Shown here one piece after another: positions 30,401-35,395 of a stretch of DNA of 64,000 nucleotides. The DNA comes from Argyresthia goedartella. Its lineage: Eukaryota > Arthropoda > Insecta > Lepidoptera > Argyresthiidae. Location: assembly GCA_949825045.1 (NCBI GenBank), contig OX463835.1, forward strand, positions 20,725,201 to 20,789,200. The letters run 5' to 3'. The number at the start of each line of letters is the position of its first letter. The stretch's first letter is position 1. Made by a program: the position numbers and the translations under genes. A model generated the notes under the pieces. It did no database searches. It was not told where the DNA came from and saw nothing but the letters and a program-made list of their open reading frames with translations.

Positions 30401-31648
30401 ATCATGAGGCCACCGTCAGGCCAAGTATTTCCCTATCTTAAATATATATATATATATATATGCGTGGCTGATTCCCCGAGTAACACACAATCTCACGCCA
30501 CTATCCACACCAGTAACCACGACAAACAACTCGGCGGGTCCTTGAACCTTCCTTCAGAAGAGCGTTGAAAACACACCGAAATAGTGTTCAAACCACCTGG
30601 GCCGATCGCGGGGCCGACTCCCGGCCAACCAATTCTCCAAATTCGCCAAATTATTTTGATTGTTTGTCGTTCATAATTCATTGCTAAGCATGTATTCAAT
30701 ACCAGAAAAAAAATTAAGTTAATAATATACAATAAGATTAAAATCAGTTAACGATTCGGCCAACCTCGGCAATTGGCGTGAATCCCTCATCTCTCACTCG
30801 AGAGAGAGAGATCGGATTTAGGCGATGATATCCGAGAAAAGCCGAATCTTTAACTGATTTTAATAGTATAGTACCATGTGTAACTTTTTTTATCTCTTCT
30901 TTCTGGGCGGTAGTCGTACTAGAGCCTTATGTATTTATAATAATAATACCTTGGACACTATTTACACCATTGATCTAGCCCCAAACTAGGATTCCCTGTA
31001 TCTTGGGTACTAGACAACGATACACATGCTTATATAGATATATATTGTACTTGACGACCTCTGTGGCGCAGCGGTTGTGGCTCTGCCTACCATGCGAGAG
31101 GTCCCGGGTTCGATCCCCGGCTGGGGGTAAAAAAAAAACAGGTCTTGGATGTTTATATGTGTGTGACGTCGCTGTTTCTGGTTCCCACAACACATGGTAT
31201 CCTAGTTTGGGGCCAGAAGCAATGTATGTGCCTGTATATAAATGTTTATGTTCATGTTACTTAGATAAATTAAGTACCATGACTAGGGTACGAACATCCG
31301 TTCTCATCAAACAAATATTTGCCCCCACCGGGACTCGAACCCGGGACCCTTGGCTTCGTACAAGCACATCGGGTGATAGGCGGCAGCAATGAATATTTAT
31401 TTTGGGCCTCAGGAAGGATGTAACAATGACCGCCGGTGTGTGAGTTCTTCATGTTCTTGTCTACTCCCTCCAGGTGCACGGCGCACGGCCTGCTGTTCTC
31501 CCTCTCTCTCCTCGGCGCGCTGGCGGCGCGCGCGCTCGGCCTGCTGTCTCCCTCGCACCCGGCGTGCGCTGCGCTGTGCACCGTGCTGTCCGTCGCCTGC
31601 GCAGGAGTGTCGCACCGGTGGACGCCGAGCCATGCCAACTTGCTGTAG
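6318..31648 (+). CDS. SV2-like major facilitator transporter, nine 3' exons (5' partial)
   Basis: Exons 6318-6480, 7311-7529, 13351-13471, 14809-14940, 16940-17071, 18153-18406, 24549-24757, 27344-27503 and 31474-31648 splice at AG/GT borders into 520 codons and a TAG with no internal stop. The order matches synaptic vesicle glycoprotein 2 relatives: half of bundle one with a GRR-type loop, a large loop, a luminal pentapeptide-like domain with many N-glycosylation sites, then bundle two. Such proteins are vesicle or plasma-membrane transporters whose substrates are mostly unknown. Oddities are the loss of the Asp in the G-x-L-A-D-R motif (here GVLASRGGRR), a degenerate bundle-two loop and no clear PETxG at the C-terminus. 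Earlier exons must lie upstream. The family call rests on my own comparison by eye. Confidence 0.85.
6481..7036 (+). other. Intron 1, left part
   Basis: Non-coding sequence between the donor at 6481 and the MITE at 7037. Only weak internal repetition is seen (GGGGATTTTCGTGG-like phrases just after the donor). Confidence 0.6.
7037..7272 (+). mobile_element. MITE family 1 in intron 1
   Basis: The ends GGGAAATTCTAAACCGCACA and, reverse-complemented, GGCTAGCATTTAATCGCACA match the copy at 724-1044. It is flanked by the exact 9-base direct repeat ATTTAGTTT at 7028-7036 and 7273-7281. It holds a module M copy (about 7096-7162) in which the hairpin has decayed to a run of 14 G. It ends 38 bases before exon 2. 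Confidence 0.8.
7311..7529 (+). CDS. SV2-like gene, exon 2
   Basis: Acceptor TTCCCCACAG, donor CATAG/GTGACG, phase 2 in and out. It encodes residues 54-127: a FCSAIGSGGIIPTVFSYLAE helix, the basic loop FVPRSHRRRS, a helix LILALALGGVYAGAVAMALL and a short loop ending FSAWHR. The G-x-G-G-x-I-P-x-V-F-S-Y string is the most conserved SV2-like signature in the window and gives the strongest family call. Confidence 0.9.
7530..7736 (+). other. Intron 2, left part
   Basis: About 200 non-coding bases between the exon 2 donor and the 22-bp array. No element is recognised. Confidence 0.5.
7737..8760 (+). repeat. 22-bp minisatellite in intron 2
   Basis: Over 40 units of roughly 22 bp built on ACATTCAATAATATCTGGCT plus AG, AT or TC. 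Blocks of four to five units recur as higher-order repeats around 7800-8250. Units become more divergent towards the right edge. Confidence 0.95.
8761..9171 (+). other. Intron 2, no recognised element
   Basis: AT-rich non-coding sequence. A phrase near 9035-9060 (GGTACGGAACACTTT) resembles the 3' part of the (GTCC)n repeat family, too short to call. Confidence 0.4.
9172..9430 (-). mobile_element. tRNA-derived SINE-D
   Basis: On the minus strand a tRNA-like head shows an A box (TGGCCGAGCCG) and, about 40 bases later, a B box (GGTTCGATCC), followed by an AT-rich body. The head does not fold as a full cloverleaf. It is the only copy of this family I see. Confidence 0.5.
9431..9777 (+). other. 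Intron 2, no recognised element
   Basis: Low-information AT-rich sequence with no ORF or repeat that I can assign. Confidence 0.4.
9778..9955 (+). repeat. 15-bp tandem array, left arm
   Basis: About ten units near CCCCAAACGCAAAATG with substitutions. It is the inverted partner of 12545-12720. Confidence 0.9.
10348..10606 (-). mobile_element. SINE-A, full length
   Basis: On the minus strand the tRNA-like head carries TGGCCGAGTCGGCAGTG (A box) and GGGTTCGAGTCCCGG (B box). The constant body and an (ATT)n tail at 10348-10364 follow. Closely similar copies lie at 14408, 23572, 48763 and 55246. Confidence 0.9.
10663..11785 (+). pseudogene. FLYWCH-MULE transposase, decayed
   Basis: The first frame (10663-11028, 121 codons) is a FLYWCH-type zinc finger: F-x-S-x-x-KG start, GYRYNK, VWRC, YCSA and the final HLC cluster, where HxH is more usual. 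The frame continues after a stop to about 11125 with KDYMYRARKK. The second frame (11183-11785, 200 codons) is the C-terminal half of a MULE transposase: CDFE (second catalytic Asp), the C-x-x-H motif GCHFHF-ALWKK, and NNLVEGWH (catalytic Glu). The segment with the first catalytic Asp is deleted at the 11125-11183 junction. The protein cannot be active. Confidence 0.8.
11846..12270 (+). repeat. (GTCC)n-containing dispersed repeat
   Basis: It starts GGGTTCCGTGCCCGAAGGG, then CCCTATTACTAAGACTTCGC, a GTCC tract, GTTGAAATTTTCACAG, TTTAAGGGGGCTCCCATACA, and ends GGAACCCTTCGTGCGCG with GACTCGCACTTGACCG. This arrangement is very common in lepidopteran genomes. It is non-coding; its class (SINE or Helitron-like) is not settled by the sequence. 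Partial copies lie at 38380-38520 and 44150-44215. Confidence 0.75.
12545..12720 (-). repeat. 15-bp tandem array, right arm
   Basis: Units near GCGTTTGGGGCATTTT, the reverse complement of the 9778-9955 unit, forming the other end of the candidate MULE. Confidence 0.85.
12730..13050 (+). mobile_element. MITE family 2 with partial module M
   Basis: The ends are TATATCACCGTAAGATTGTC and, reverse-complemented, TATATGTCACCGTAAGATAG. Both lead into CCGTTAG-TTGAT sequences. The middle contains the start of module M (12959-12992, CCAGGGCAAACACTGCGG). It is non-coding. A TA target duplication is plausible but hard to delimit. Confidence 0.7.
13257..13305. repeat. Perfect 21-bp hairpin just upstream of exon 3
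   Basis: Arms 13257-13277 (TCGACCTCTGCAGTTAGCAA then G) and 13285-13305 are exact reverse complements around the loop TATATAT. It ends 45 bases before exon 3, where a branch point would be expected. Confidence 0.9.
13351..13471 (+). CDS. SV2-like gene, exon 3
   Basis: Acceptor GTTTCTCCAG, donor TATCAG/GTAAGC. It enters in phase 2 and leaves in phase 0. It encodes residues 127-167: a helix YLLLCTLPILAALVCLIW followed by FESPRYLLEVGREVDA. The ESPR-(Y/F)-L motif after a helix is shared by SV2 and related sugar-porter-like proteins and marks the start of the long cytoplasmic loop. Confidence 0.88.
13472..14067 (+). other. Intron 3, left part
   Basis: Non-coding. A repeat of CACGTGACTAG with CTTGCG occurs near 13740-13810. 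A degenerate piece of the (GTCC)n family (GGACGGACCGACGGAC) lies near 13970. Confidence 0.5.
14068..14293 (+). mobile_element. tRNA-derived SINE-C
   Basis: The tRNA-like head carries GGTTCGATTCCTG as B box. The body has GAGGCTGGCCCTCTGTCACG and GGCACAAATGTGCCTCTGCC, and the tail is (TTATG)n. Fragments recur at 38560, 41024 and 47815. Confidence 0.75.
14408..14653 (+). mobile_element. SINE-A, full length
   Basis: The head is GACCCGAATGACCGAGTCGG with B box GGGTTCGAGTCCCGG, and the body ends GGGGCTAGATCAATGTGTG and CCAAGGTCTTATTATTA. It lies in sense orientation in intron 3. Confidence 0.9.
14809..14940 (+). CDS. SV2-like gene, exon 4
   Basis: Acceptor TTCCCGCAG, donor AAGATG/GTAGGT, phase 0 at both ends, 44 codons (residues 168-211). 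It is a hydrophilic, Cys- and Arg-rich loop (KLHRSNQLTACGKQD, then LGELALPGKRAPAACRARHD). It corresponds to the variable cytoplasmic loop between the two bundles. Its identity rests mainly on frame, phase and position, plus the ELALPGKR phrase. Confidence 0.8.
14941..15199 (+). other. Intron 4, left part
   Basis: Includes a short decayed (GTCC)n-repeat end on the minus strand (15110-15155, GGTCAAGTGCGAATTGGACT). No other feature. Confidence 0.4.
15200..15690 (+). pseudogene. LINE ORF2 C-terminus and 3' tail
   Basis: The frame at 15359-15544 reads SFIGHCIRFYNKIPQEIQNL then FKKCIKHTLCTKAYHKINVF, the typical last part of a Jockey-like ORF2. The 3' untranslated tail (CCAGTTCATTGCACCCTATA to AAAATCTTTGAATTGAATT) is repeated on the minus strand at 29295-29470. 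Confidence 0.75.
15691..16595 (+). other. Intron 4, mixed fragments
   Basis: Contains a minus-strand piece of the (GTCC)n repeat at about 16020-16110 (AGTAATAGGGTCCCGTTTTG). The rest is AT-rich with no supported gene. Confidence 0.45.
16596..16939 (+). other. Intron 4, LINE tail fragment then spacer
   Basis: AGATCTCTTACTAGAGATAA with CACCTTTGTAC at about 16597-16630 is the conserved 3' tail signature of the LINE group also at 17590 and 26280. From about 16690 to the acceptor the sequence is non-coding. Confidence 0.55.
16940..17071 (+). CDS. SV2-like gene, exon 5
   Basis: Acceptor CCCTCGCAG, donor CAGCAG/GTACAC, phase 0 at both ends, 44 codons (residues 212-255). It reads FWQALFQIFSGAYRHTTLTL then a helix GGTLLFAMSLQFYLSAFVPL. 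This is the end of the cytoplasmic loop plus the first helix of bundle two, matching the Y-R-x-x-T/I-L-x-x-x-x-W-F-x-x-S pattern of SV2 relatives. Confidence 0.88.
17072..17356 (+). other. Intron 5, left part
   Basis: A LINE tail-like phrase (ACCATGGGTTGCTGGAAGAA then ATCTCTTGTTATAGA) follows about 60 bases after the donor. The rest is AT-rich. Confidence 0.45.
17357..17705 (+). pseudogene. LINE ORF2 C-terminus and 3' tail in intron 5
   Basis: The plus strand from 17357 reads FGLWFRAAKVLMRDSPTLNI then FKSCVKKHYPSL and TAG, the end of a Jockey/CR1-type ORF2. The 3' tail at 17600-17700 has GAGATAACCTCGCCTTTGTA and an AATATGAAAAAAATAAATG end. Confidence 0.7.
17706..18152 (+). other. Intron 5, right part
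   Basis: Non-coding approach to exon 6. No element recognised. Confidence 0.5.
18153..18406 (+). CDS. SV2-like gene, exon 6: luminal pentapeptide-like domain
   Basis: Acceptor TTTCGACAG, donor TCTAG/GTGAGT, phase 0 in, 2 out (residues 256-340). After a charged lead (IESAAFEVNRKIISEETFSN) comes a run of five-residue beta-helix steps with Phe or Tyr at fixed spacing (YANSTF, NYTF, VRFRNCTF, NVTF, YTSF, STFVNS). This is the luminal domain that sets SV2 proteins apart from other transporters. Sequons NMT, NST, NYT, NCT and NVT predict heavy N-glycosylation. It is the clearest evidence that the gene is SV2-like and under coding constraint. Confidence 0.92.
18420..18628 (+). pseudogene. LINE 3' end, left half (split by RTE)
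   Basis: The frame reads LPFEQFKNHVKATLSKKVYY then NFQDYLIDG, an ORF2 C-terminus, followed by a tail ending TATTAGTT. The rest of the same tail resumes at 22167. Parallel copies at 46925-47300 and 59385 allow the junction to be read. Confidence 0.8.
20923..21114 (-). repeat. 64-bp unit in three copies inside the RTE endonuclease
   Basis: Three exact-looking head-to-tail copies start at 20923, 20987 and 21051. Each encodes GPHGLGTRNPRGTRLIRFAL in one frame. Sixty-four is not a multiple of three, so successive copies are read in different frames. Confidence 0.95.
21387..21533 (-). repeat. 21-bp unit in seven copies inside the RTE endonuclease
   Basis: Seven identical units CTACTCCAGACAGGCCTCCA plus G. 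On the minus strand they encode in-frame repeats of AGGLSGV following FFYSGK. A single AGGLSG-like motif is normal at this point of RTE endonucleases, so this is an in-frame amplification. Confidence 0.95.
22167..22332 (+). repeat. LINE 3' tail, right half
   Basis: AGATCTAAAAATCAATCTGT, CTCCCACAGTGGTCCAATGT and a tail of GGAATTT repeats. It continues 18420-18628 on the far side of the RTE. The same tail is intact at 47150-47290. Confidence 0.85.
22333..22477. mobile_element. Palindromic MITE family 5
   Basis: The left end TTATTCATAAAACTTATCAG and the right end, reverse-complemented TTATTCATAAACGTCTAATA, form the termini. The interior has GTGACAGACAAAGAC. A second copy is at 41896-42045. Confidence 0.75.
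22490..23195 (+). mobile_element. MITE family 2 with complete module M and an insert
   Basis: The ends ATGTCACCATAGGATAGTC and, reverse-complemented, ATGTCACCGGAAGACAGTC match family 2. Module M lies at 22979-23085. Between about 22575 and 22870 is an extra AT-rich piece with an (AC)n tract (22640-22665) that other copies lack. Confidence 0.75.
23203..23382 (+). mobile_element. SINE-B, sense copy
   Basis: Head GCGCTGCGGTTGTGGCTGTG with B box GGGTTCGATCCCCGG, body GTGTGACGTCGCTGTTTCTG, end GGGGCCAGAAGTAATGTATG. It abuts a SINE-A head. Confidence 0.85.
23383..23479 (+). mobile_element. SINE-A head, truncated
   Basis: GACCCGAACGGCCGAGTCGG to TTTGTTTGATGAGAACG, about 97 bases, cut off where an inverted SINE-B begins. 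Confidence 0.85.
23480..23563 (-). mobile_element. SINE-B, truncated, inverted
   Basis: The minus strand reads the SINE-B head GTCCCGGGTTCGATCCCCGG and the GTCGTTGTTTCTGG body; the rest is missing. Confidence 0.85.
23572..23818 (-). mobile_element. SINE-A, full length
   Basis: Complete minus-strand copy with an (ATT)n tail at its left edge and the A and B boxes at 23740-23805. Confidence 0.9.
23819..24548 (+). other. Intron 6, right part
   Basis: No element or gene recognised in about 730 bases. Near 24410-24460 the phrase GACTCGTCTCTTAGAGGAGC is a small inverted repeat. Confidence 0.5.
24549..24757 (+). CDS. SV2-like gene, exon 7
   Basis: Acceptor ATTCCAG, donor CCGCCGG/GTGAGT, phase 2 in, 1 out (residues 340-410). 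It continues the luminal domain (SIIDTDMVVSRDMDAWTSLN then NTSVRGIHLGC) and enters a helix EQLSLALATGAAAALALLPA ending AVRPPG. SV2 relatives have an M-D-x-I-G-R loop here; only RPPG remains. Confidence 0.85.
24842..25525 (+). repeat. 22-bp minisatellite in intron 7
   Basis: About 31 units of GGCTCTAGTATCGATTGATG plus CT with scattered changes, starting about 85 bases after the exon 7 donor. The flanks carry single degenerate versions (GGCCCTAGTGACTGTTGACG), so the array grew from local sequence. Confidence 0.97.
25526..25744 (+). other. Degenerate flank of the 22-bp array
   Basis: Several imperfect GGCCCTAGTGACT-TTGACGCT units at wider spacing, an older margin of the same minisatellite. Confidence 0.6.
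25745..26395 (+). pseudogene. Jockey-type LINE C-terminus and 3' tail in intron 7
   Basis: The frame from 25751 reads HRRDMHILSYLFNILRNPRY, LRERFEFLFPRDS, then HSFRLRAIRLWNALPCTIRD. This is a non-LTR ORF2 C-terminus. A shift near 26040 ends it. The 3' tail has GAGATAAGCTCGCCTTTG and finishes in (AATATG)n at 26364-26392, the same tail type as the LINE ending at 61668. Confidence 0.85.
26497..26570 (+). pseudogene. Decayed partial copy of exon 8
   Basis: About 62 bases match the start of exon 8 (27344 on) with four mismatches or so (GAGCTCTGCGTGCGTCCTGC and CAGCCCCGCGATGTA are exact). The translation gives SSACVLLSPAMYGARSKTA, with Gly for the Trp of the real exon. The acceptor is lost: CCCCCCTG stands where CTCTCCAG should be. 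The second half of the exon has no counterpart. It could not be spliced as it stands. Confidence 0.85.
26648..27230 (+). repeat. Unclassified GC-richer dispersed repeat, copy 1
   Basis: Contains GCTTCCGAAGCGACGTGTCT, GGGCGCGCCCGAG and TTCAAACCAC-T-GGCCGA, which recur in the same order at 30228-30650. Open frames in it show no domain. It may be a retroelement end. Confidence 0.6.
27231..27343 (+). other. Intron 7, last segment
   Basis: About 110 non-coding bases with a (TC)n polypyrimidine tract leading into the exon 8 acceptor. Confidence 0.6.
27344..27503 (+). CDS. SV2-like gene, exon 8
   Basis: Acceptor CTCTCTCTCCAG, donor TTGAG/GTACGT, phase 1 in, 2 out (residues 410-463). It encodes a helix VLLSSACVLLSPAMYWA, a short loop RSETALYS and a helix LMRVCLTLVFYAACVAVVEA ending YPAHLR. 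V-E-x-Y-P-x-x-x-R is the conserved bundle-two motif of this superfamily, which anchors the call. Confidence 0.9.
27551..28109. mobile_element. hAT-like short element with GGAGGCGGAG ends
   Basis: The left end AGGGCTGTAACGG and, reverse-complemented, the right end AGGGTTGCAACGG form imperfect terminal repeats, each followed by several GGAGGCGGAG boxes. The flanks GGTAGTAT (27543-27550) and AATAGTAT (28110-28117) agree at six of eight bases, as an aged 8-base duplication would. No transposase. Confidence 0.65.
28118..28500 (+). other. Intron 8, no recognised element
   Basis: AT-rich sequence with no repeat or ORF I can assign. Confidence 0.4.
28502..28640. repeat. Inverted repeat and LINE tail fragment
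   Basis: AGATTCCTTAGCAAGT at 28503 is mirrored at about 28571-28586 around an AT-rich centre, with GGTAATTC and GAATTACC extending the arms. It is followed at once by CTCCCACAGTGGTTCAATGT, the LINE tail signature seen at 22230 and 47180. Confidence 0.7.
28641..29294 (+). other. Intron 8, no gene seen
   Basis: About 650 bases of AT-rich sequence with only short chance frames. Confidence 0.45.
29295..29910 (-). pseudogene. LINE reverse transcriptase fragment with joined 3' tail
   Basis: The minus strand from 29905 reads CDLSKAFDCVDHETFLLKLK (motif A) and HYGIKGNVSKLM. After an AT-repeat insert (29555-29605), KMGVPQGSLLGP (motif B) follows at 29540-29478. The sequence then jumps directly to the 3' tail shared with 15545-15690. 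The rest of the reverse transcriptase is deleted. Confidence 0.85.
29911..30227 (+). other. Intron 8, no recognised element
   Basis: Non-coding. A minus-strand LINE origin is possible but no motif is visible. Confidence 0.35.
30228..30650 (+). repeat. Unclassified GC-richer dispersed repeat, copy 2
   Basis: Shares ordered blocks with 26648-27230, including GGCTTCCGAAGCGACGTGTC. It carries an (AT)n tract near 30440-30460. Confidence 0.6.
30735..30880. mobile_element. Palindromic MITE family 6
   Basis: The left arm ATTAAAATCAGTTAACGATT and the right arm, reverse-complemented ATTAAAATCAGTTAAAGATT, pair around an (GA)n centre with CATCTCTCACTCGAGAGAG. The other copy is at 35240-35395, in the reverse order. 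Confidence 0.8.
30940..31362 (-). mobile_element. SINE-A, split in two by a SINE-B
   Basis: The minus-strand SINE-A tail and body lie at 30940-31047 and its head at 31276-31362. The break is in the AGATAAATATTGTACTT region, where a SINE-B has entered. Confidence 0.85.
31050..31275 (+). mobile_element. SINE-B, full length, inside SINE-A
   Basis: Head GACCTCTGTGGCGCAGCGGT, B box GGGTTCGATCCCCGG, body GTGTGACGTCGCTGTTTCTG, end TGTGCCTGTATATAAATG. It is the cleanest SINE-B in the window, with 58834-59040. Confidence 0.9.
31474..31648 (+). CDS. SV2-like gene, last exon with stop
   Basis: Acceptor CTCCCTCCAG, enters in phase 2 (residues 463-520), stop TAG at 31646-31648. It encodes two hydrophobic helices (TAHGLLFSLSLLGALAARAL and HPACAALCTVLSVACAG) and a short tail SHRWTPSHANLL. 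The length after the YPAHLR motif matches SV2 relatives, so the end looks natural. The usual LPETxG signature is not present. The stop is followed at once by GTGAGT, so a 3'-UTR intron is possible. Confidence 0.85.
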
Positions 31649-31667
31649 GTGAGTGACGGGTTCACGT

Positions 31668-32190
31668 GTTGGTATTCAACGTGACAGGTTAACGCATTGG
31701 CGCTCAACGTGACAGTTGTAACGCAATGGGAGTCAATGTGGCAGTATAACGAGTTGGCGGTCAATGTAACAGGTTAACGCATTTTCGGTCAACGTGACAG
31801 GTTAACCCATGGGAGTCAATGTGGCGGTATAACGAGTTGGCGGACAATGTAACAGGTTAACGCATTTTCGGTCAACGTGACAGGTTAACCCATGGGAGTC
31901 AATGTGGCAGTATAACGAGTTGGCGGTCAATGTAACAGGTTAACGCATTTTCGGTCAACGTAACTGGTTAACGCAATGGGAGTAAATGTGGCAGTATAAC
32001 GAGTTGGCGGTCAATTTAACAGGTTAACGCATTTTCGGTCAACGTAACAGGTTAACGCAATGGAAGTCAATGTGGCAGTATTACGAGTTGGCCGTCAATT
32101 TAACAGGATAACGCGTTGGCGATTAACGTGGCAAGTTAACGCGTTCGAAGTCAACGTGACAGTTCAACGCGTTGGCATATAACGTGATAG
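31668..32190 (+). repeat. Minisatellite just downstream of the SV2-like stop
   Basis: Units of about 21-28 bp built from GTCAACGTGACAGGTTAACG. In the middle they form an 83-bp higher-order repeat with AACGAGTTGGCGGTCAATGT. If the 3' UTR is unspliced, the array would be transcribed. Confidence 0.9.
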
Positions 32191-32200
32191 GTTAACGGCG

Positions 32201-32325
32201 ACGCGACACACACAAAAACATCCAAGACCTGGGATTATCGTTTTCCTTTACCCCTAGCCGTGTAACGAACCCGGGACCTCTCGCGTGGTAGGCCGAGCCA
32301 CAGCCGCTGCGCCACAGAGGTTGTC
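32201..32325 (-). mobile_element. SINE-B fragment
   Basis: The minus strand has the SINE-B head (GCAGCGGCTGTGGCTCGGCC) and body to TTGTGTGTGTCGCG. It has decayed at the B box. Confidence 0.75.
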
Positions 32326-34560
32326 CATTATCCCGGATGTTACGGTCCCCCGAATCAATAAAAAAAAATGTTGGAGGGGAAAAAAAATGTAATTACCCAT
32401 GCCCAGGAGTCGGGCCTCCGTGCTCCGTGCTATATATGGTCTCCACACATTGAGCGGGCATCAGCTCGTGTGCTATACGGACTACAAACAAGCCCTTTAT
32501 GTTTGCAGTTGTCTGTATAAGACTTTACTGTGAGCCATGGCCTCGGTATATGCTGAAGGCTTTCTACCTGCAATTTGCCCTTTTGTCCGATATATTGGGT
32601 GCTTACCTATGAAATTGGCGAATTTTTCTTATAGATTCAGGAGTTCATAATTCGAGTAATTCAATACCAATTTCCAGTTTTTTTTTATTGTTTTAAAATT
32701 AATTTCAATATTTTACATCTGCTTCTTAAATTTTCTTTTAATTTTCAGTTTGATAACTAAAATGTTATCTTCAAAATCAGTGCCTCCTAAATGTCATCCA
32801 TTTTCATGATAATATTCCTAATATTTTTTTACAGCTGACACTTTTCAAAAATTATATAAAATTTTCTGTTAGCTAAATGTTGTCTCATTCATACACACAA
32901 AGTTTATAAAATTAGGATCTGTCATTCATAAAAAAATACAAACATGTTTGTACTGAAAATTGAGTTAACTTTAATTTCTCCATACAAAACGCCAATTTCA
33001 TATGTAAGGACCTAATATATGTGTATATGATATGTATGGGCGGAGTTTGCCTGATTACCCGATTTTACGAGCGGACATCCGCTCTTAGTCAGCGGGCATG
33101 ATAGCGGCATGTTAGGGGGGCAGATAGCCCCCGCAATATATAATTTTTAAAACCTATCCTAATCCTAAACTACTCTATGTTTGGGTCATTTAGGGGGGAT
33201 CCCTCGAATCAAACCATTATAATAACGAACACTTCATACTTCACATAACTCGAGTGGAAGAAACATCACAACCACTCAACGAAATCAAATTTTCTTTCTC
33301 TTTCCAGATAATGCATCAGAAGCCCTTAAACTCATGAAAGAAGAGAAAAAACTCAACAGGATATTGTGATTAGCACTCAACTGCTAGAAGATGGTAATTT
33401 CATTTCGATAGAACAAAAAAGCCAACTACTTGGATGTTGTTGTAAGAAACAGTCTTTTCAGTAACAAAGGATACGTTCATTAATCACGTGAGTCTGGAAG
33501 AGGGAAGAGCAGGTGGGGGGGGAGTGTATCAATACACTTATTAGAAACTGGCAATGTGTAGACATATTACTCACGATGCTAAGTTGCTTGTATTACGATA
33601 TAAAAGTCCCTTGACAATCGTTTAGTAGACGCTTAAAATTGATTGCCGACCTATAAATCAGTGGCCAAAATATCTCGTGGTTAATGAACGCCCCCTAACT
33701 GATGAAGCAACTTAGATAAAATCAGTTATAAAACGCCTTTCCCGCCTTTTGCCACAAGGGATGGGCAGGCAAGTAGTGAGTGGTCTTACTAAATTGTCTT
33801 ACGTAATTTCACAAGATGCTCGCCTACTTACTCAAAACGTGAGTATGGTTAAAGTCCGCATCAAGTTACTTCGGCTCTGAGCGGGCTGAGACCTCTCTTT
33901 TTCGCATCGGGTAGCGGGGGTCGAGAGAGAGAGAGGTGACGGCTCGCTGAGAGCAATAGCAACTTGTCGCGAACTGTACTGACGGGCACCTGACTATGCG
34001 CGACGGGACATCGAAATGAATTGTGTCAGTCTTGCCCGACATGGAATAGATTTGTTTTAGAATACTAACAATGTGAACATACTCAGGTTCAGGCTCCAGG
34101 GTAACCCAGATTTACTTTGATAACTCGTTAGCGAAGTGTGTTCAGAACAAGAATACAAATCTTTATTTTACTTTTCTTATTTCGTACAAAGTAAGCATTA
34201 TTTTTGATTGCAAATGGAAAATGAATGGCTTTGGACCTCTCAAATGTAAAGTGATCAGCTGCATAGACTATAACCTACGTTATTGTTGAGTTACCTTTTT
34301 AATACTGGGTTACCTGTTTGGTGCATGCGGCCCTCAGACTGTCAAAATTACTAATACAACATTGGGAATAAACTAAAATATATACCTACATACTATATTT
34401 ACAGATTGTGTCAGTTCCCAATTTGAAAATGTAGTCGATGTAATATTGGTATCTAACATTTCATCACAAAGTGTAATCAAATGTACATAAAATACACTAA
34501 AGTAGATATTTAAAATAATGTAATGTAAAAAAAGTTTTGACTGTCAAAGGCAGAAATAGT
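32326..34560. other. Intergenic, no gene or known repeat seen
   Basis: AATAAA at 32357 could serve as a poly(A) signal for the SV2-like gene. The rest has no ORF with recognisable content. It is the longest stretch of the window without an identified repeat. Confidence 0.5.
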
Positions 34561-35142
34561 AGAGGTAGTAGCCGGGACCTACAGCGATAGTAGCCGGGAC
34601 CTACAGCGATAGTGGCTAGGACCTACATCGATAGTAGCCGGGACCTACAGCGATAGTGGCCGGGACCTACAGCGATAGTAGCCGGGAACTACAGCGATAG
34701 TGGCCGGGACCTACAGCGATAGTGGCCGGGACCTACATCGATAGTAGCCGGGACCTACAGCGGTAGTGGCCGGGACCTACAGCGATAGTGGCCGGGACCT
34801 ACATCGTTAGTAGCCGGGACCTACAGCGATAGTGGCCGGGACCTACAGCGATAGTGGCCGGGACCTACAGCGATAGTGGCCGGGACCTACAGCGATAGTG
34901 GCCGGGACCTACAGCGATAGTGGCCAGGACCTACAGCGATAGTGGCCGGGACCTACATCGATAGTAGCCGGGACCTACAGCGATAATGGCCGGGACCTAC
35001 AGCGATAGTGGCCGGGACCTACATAGATAGTAGCCGGGACCTACAGCCATAGTAGCCGGGACCTACAGCGATAGTAGCCGGGACCTACAGCGGTAGTGGC
35101 CGGGACCTACAGCAATAGTGGCCGGGACCTACAGCGATAGTT
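34561..35142 (+). repeat. 22-bp minisatellite
   Basis: About 26 units of AGTGGCCGGGACCTACAGCG plus AT, alternating AGTGG and AGTAG variants, with CATCG variants every few units. Confidence 0.97.
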
Positions 35143-35239
35143 AATAATGGCCGGAATTCTCAAACTCGACTGACGCTTGGAACATAAGATCCATTTTGTC
35201 AGCGGTAGTGCGAACATTATTTTTCAAAGGTTTAGAACA

Positions 35240-35395
35240 TTATTACAATATGATTAAAATCAGTTAAAGATTCGGCTTTTCTCGGATATCATCGCCTAAA
35301 TCCGATCTCTCTCTCTCTCTAGTGAGAGATGAGGGATTCACGACAATTTCCGAGGTTGGCTGAATCGTTAAATGATTTTAATCGTATTGTACCAA
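35240..35395. mobile_element. Palindromic MITE family 6, second copy
   Basis: ATTAAAATCAGTTAAAGATT at the left and its mirror at the right, with a (CT)n centre. It is the inverted version of 30735-30880. Confidence 0.8.

Noticed and set aside
31270..31764. 164-codon minus-strand frame opposite the last SV2-like exon
   Set aside because: Antisense of a GC-rich exon and of SINE sequence. It has no domain and is explained by GC-rich composition.
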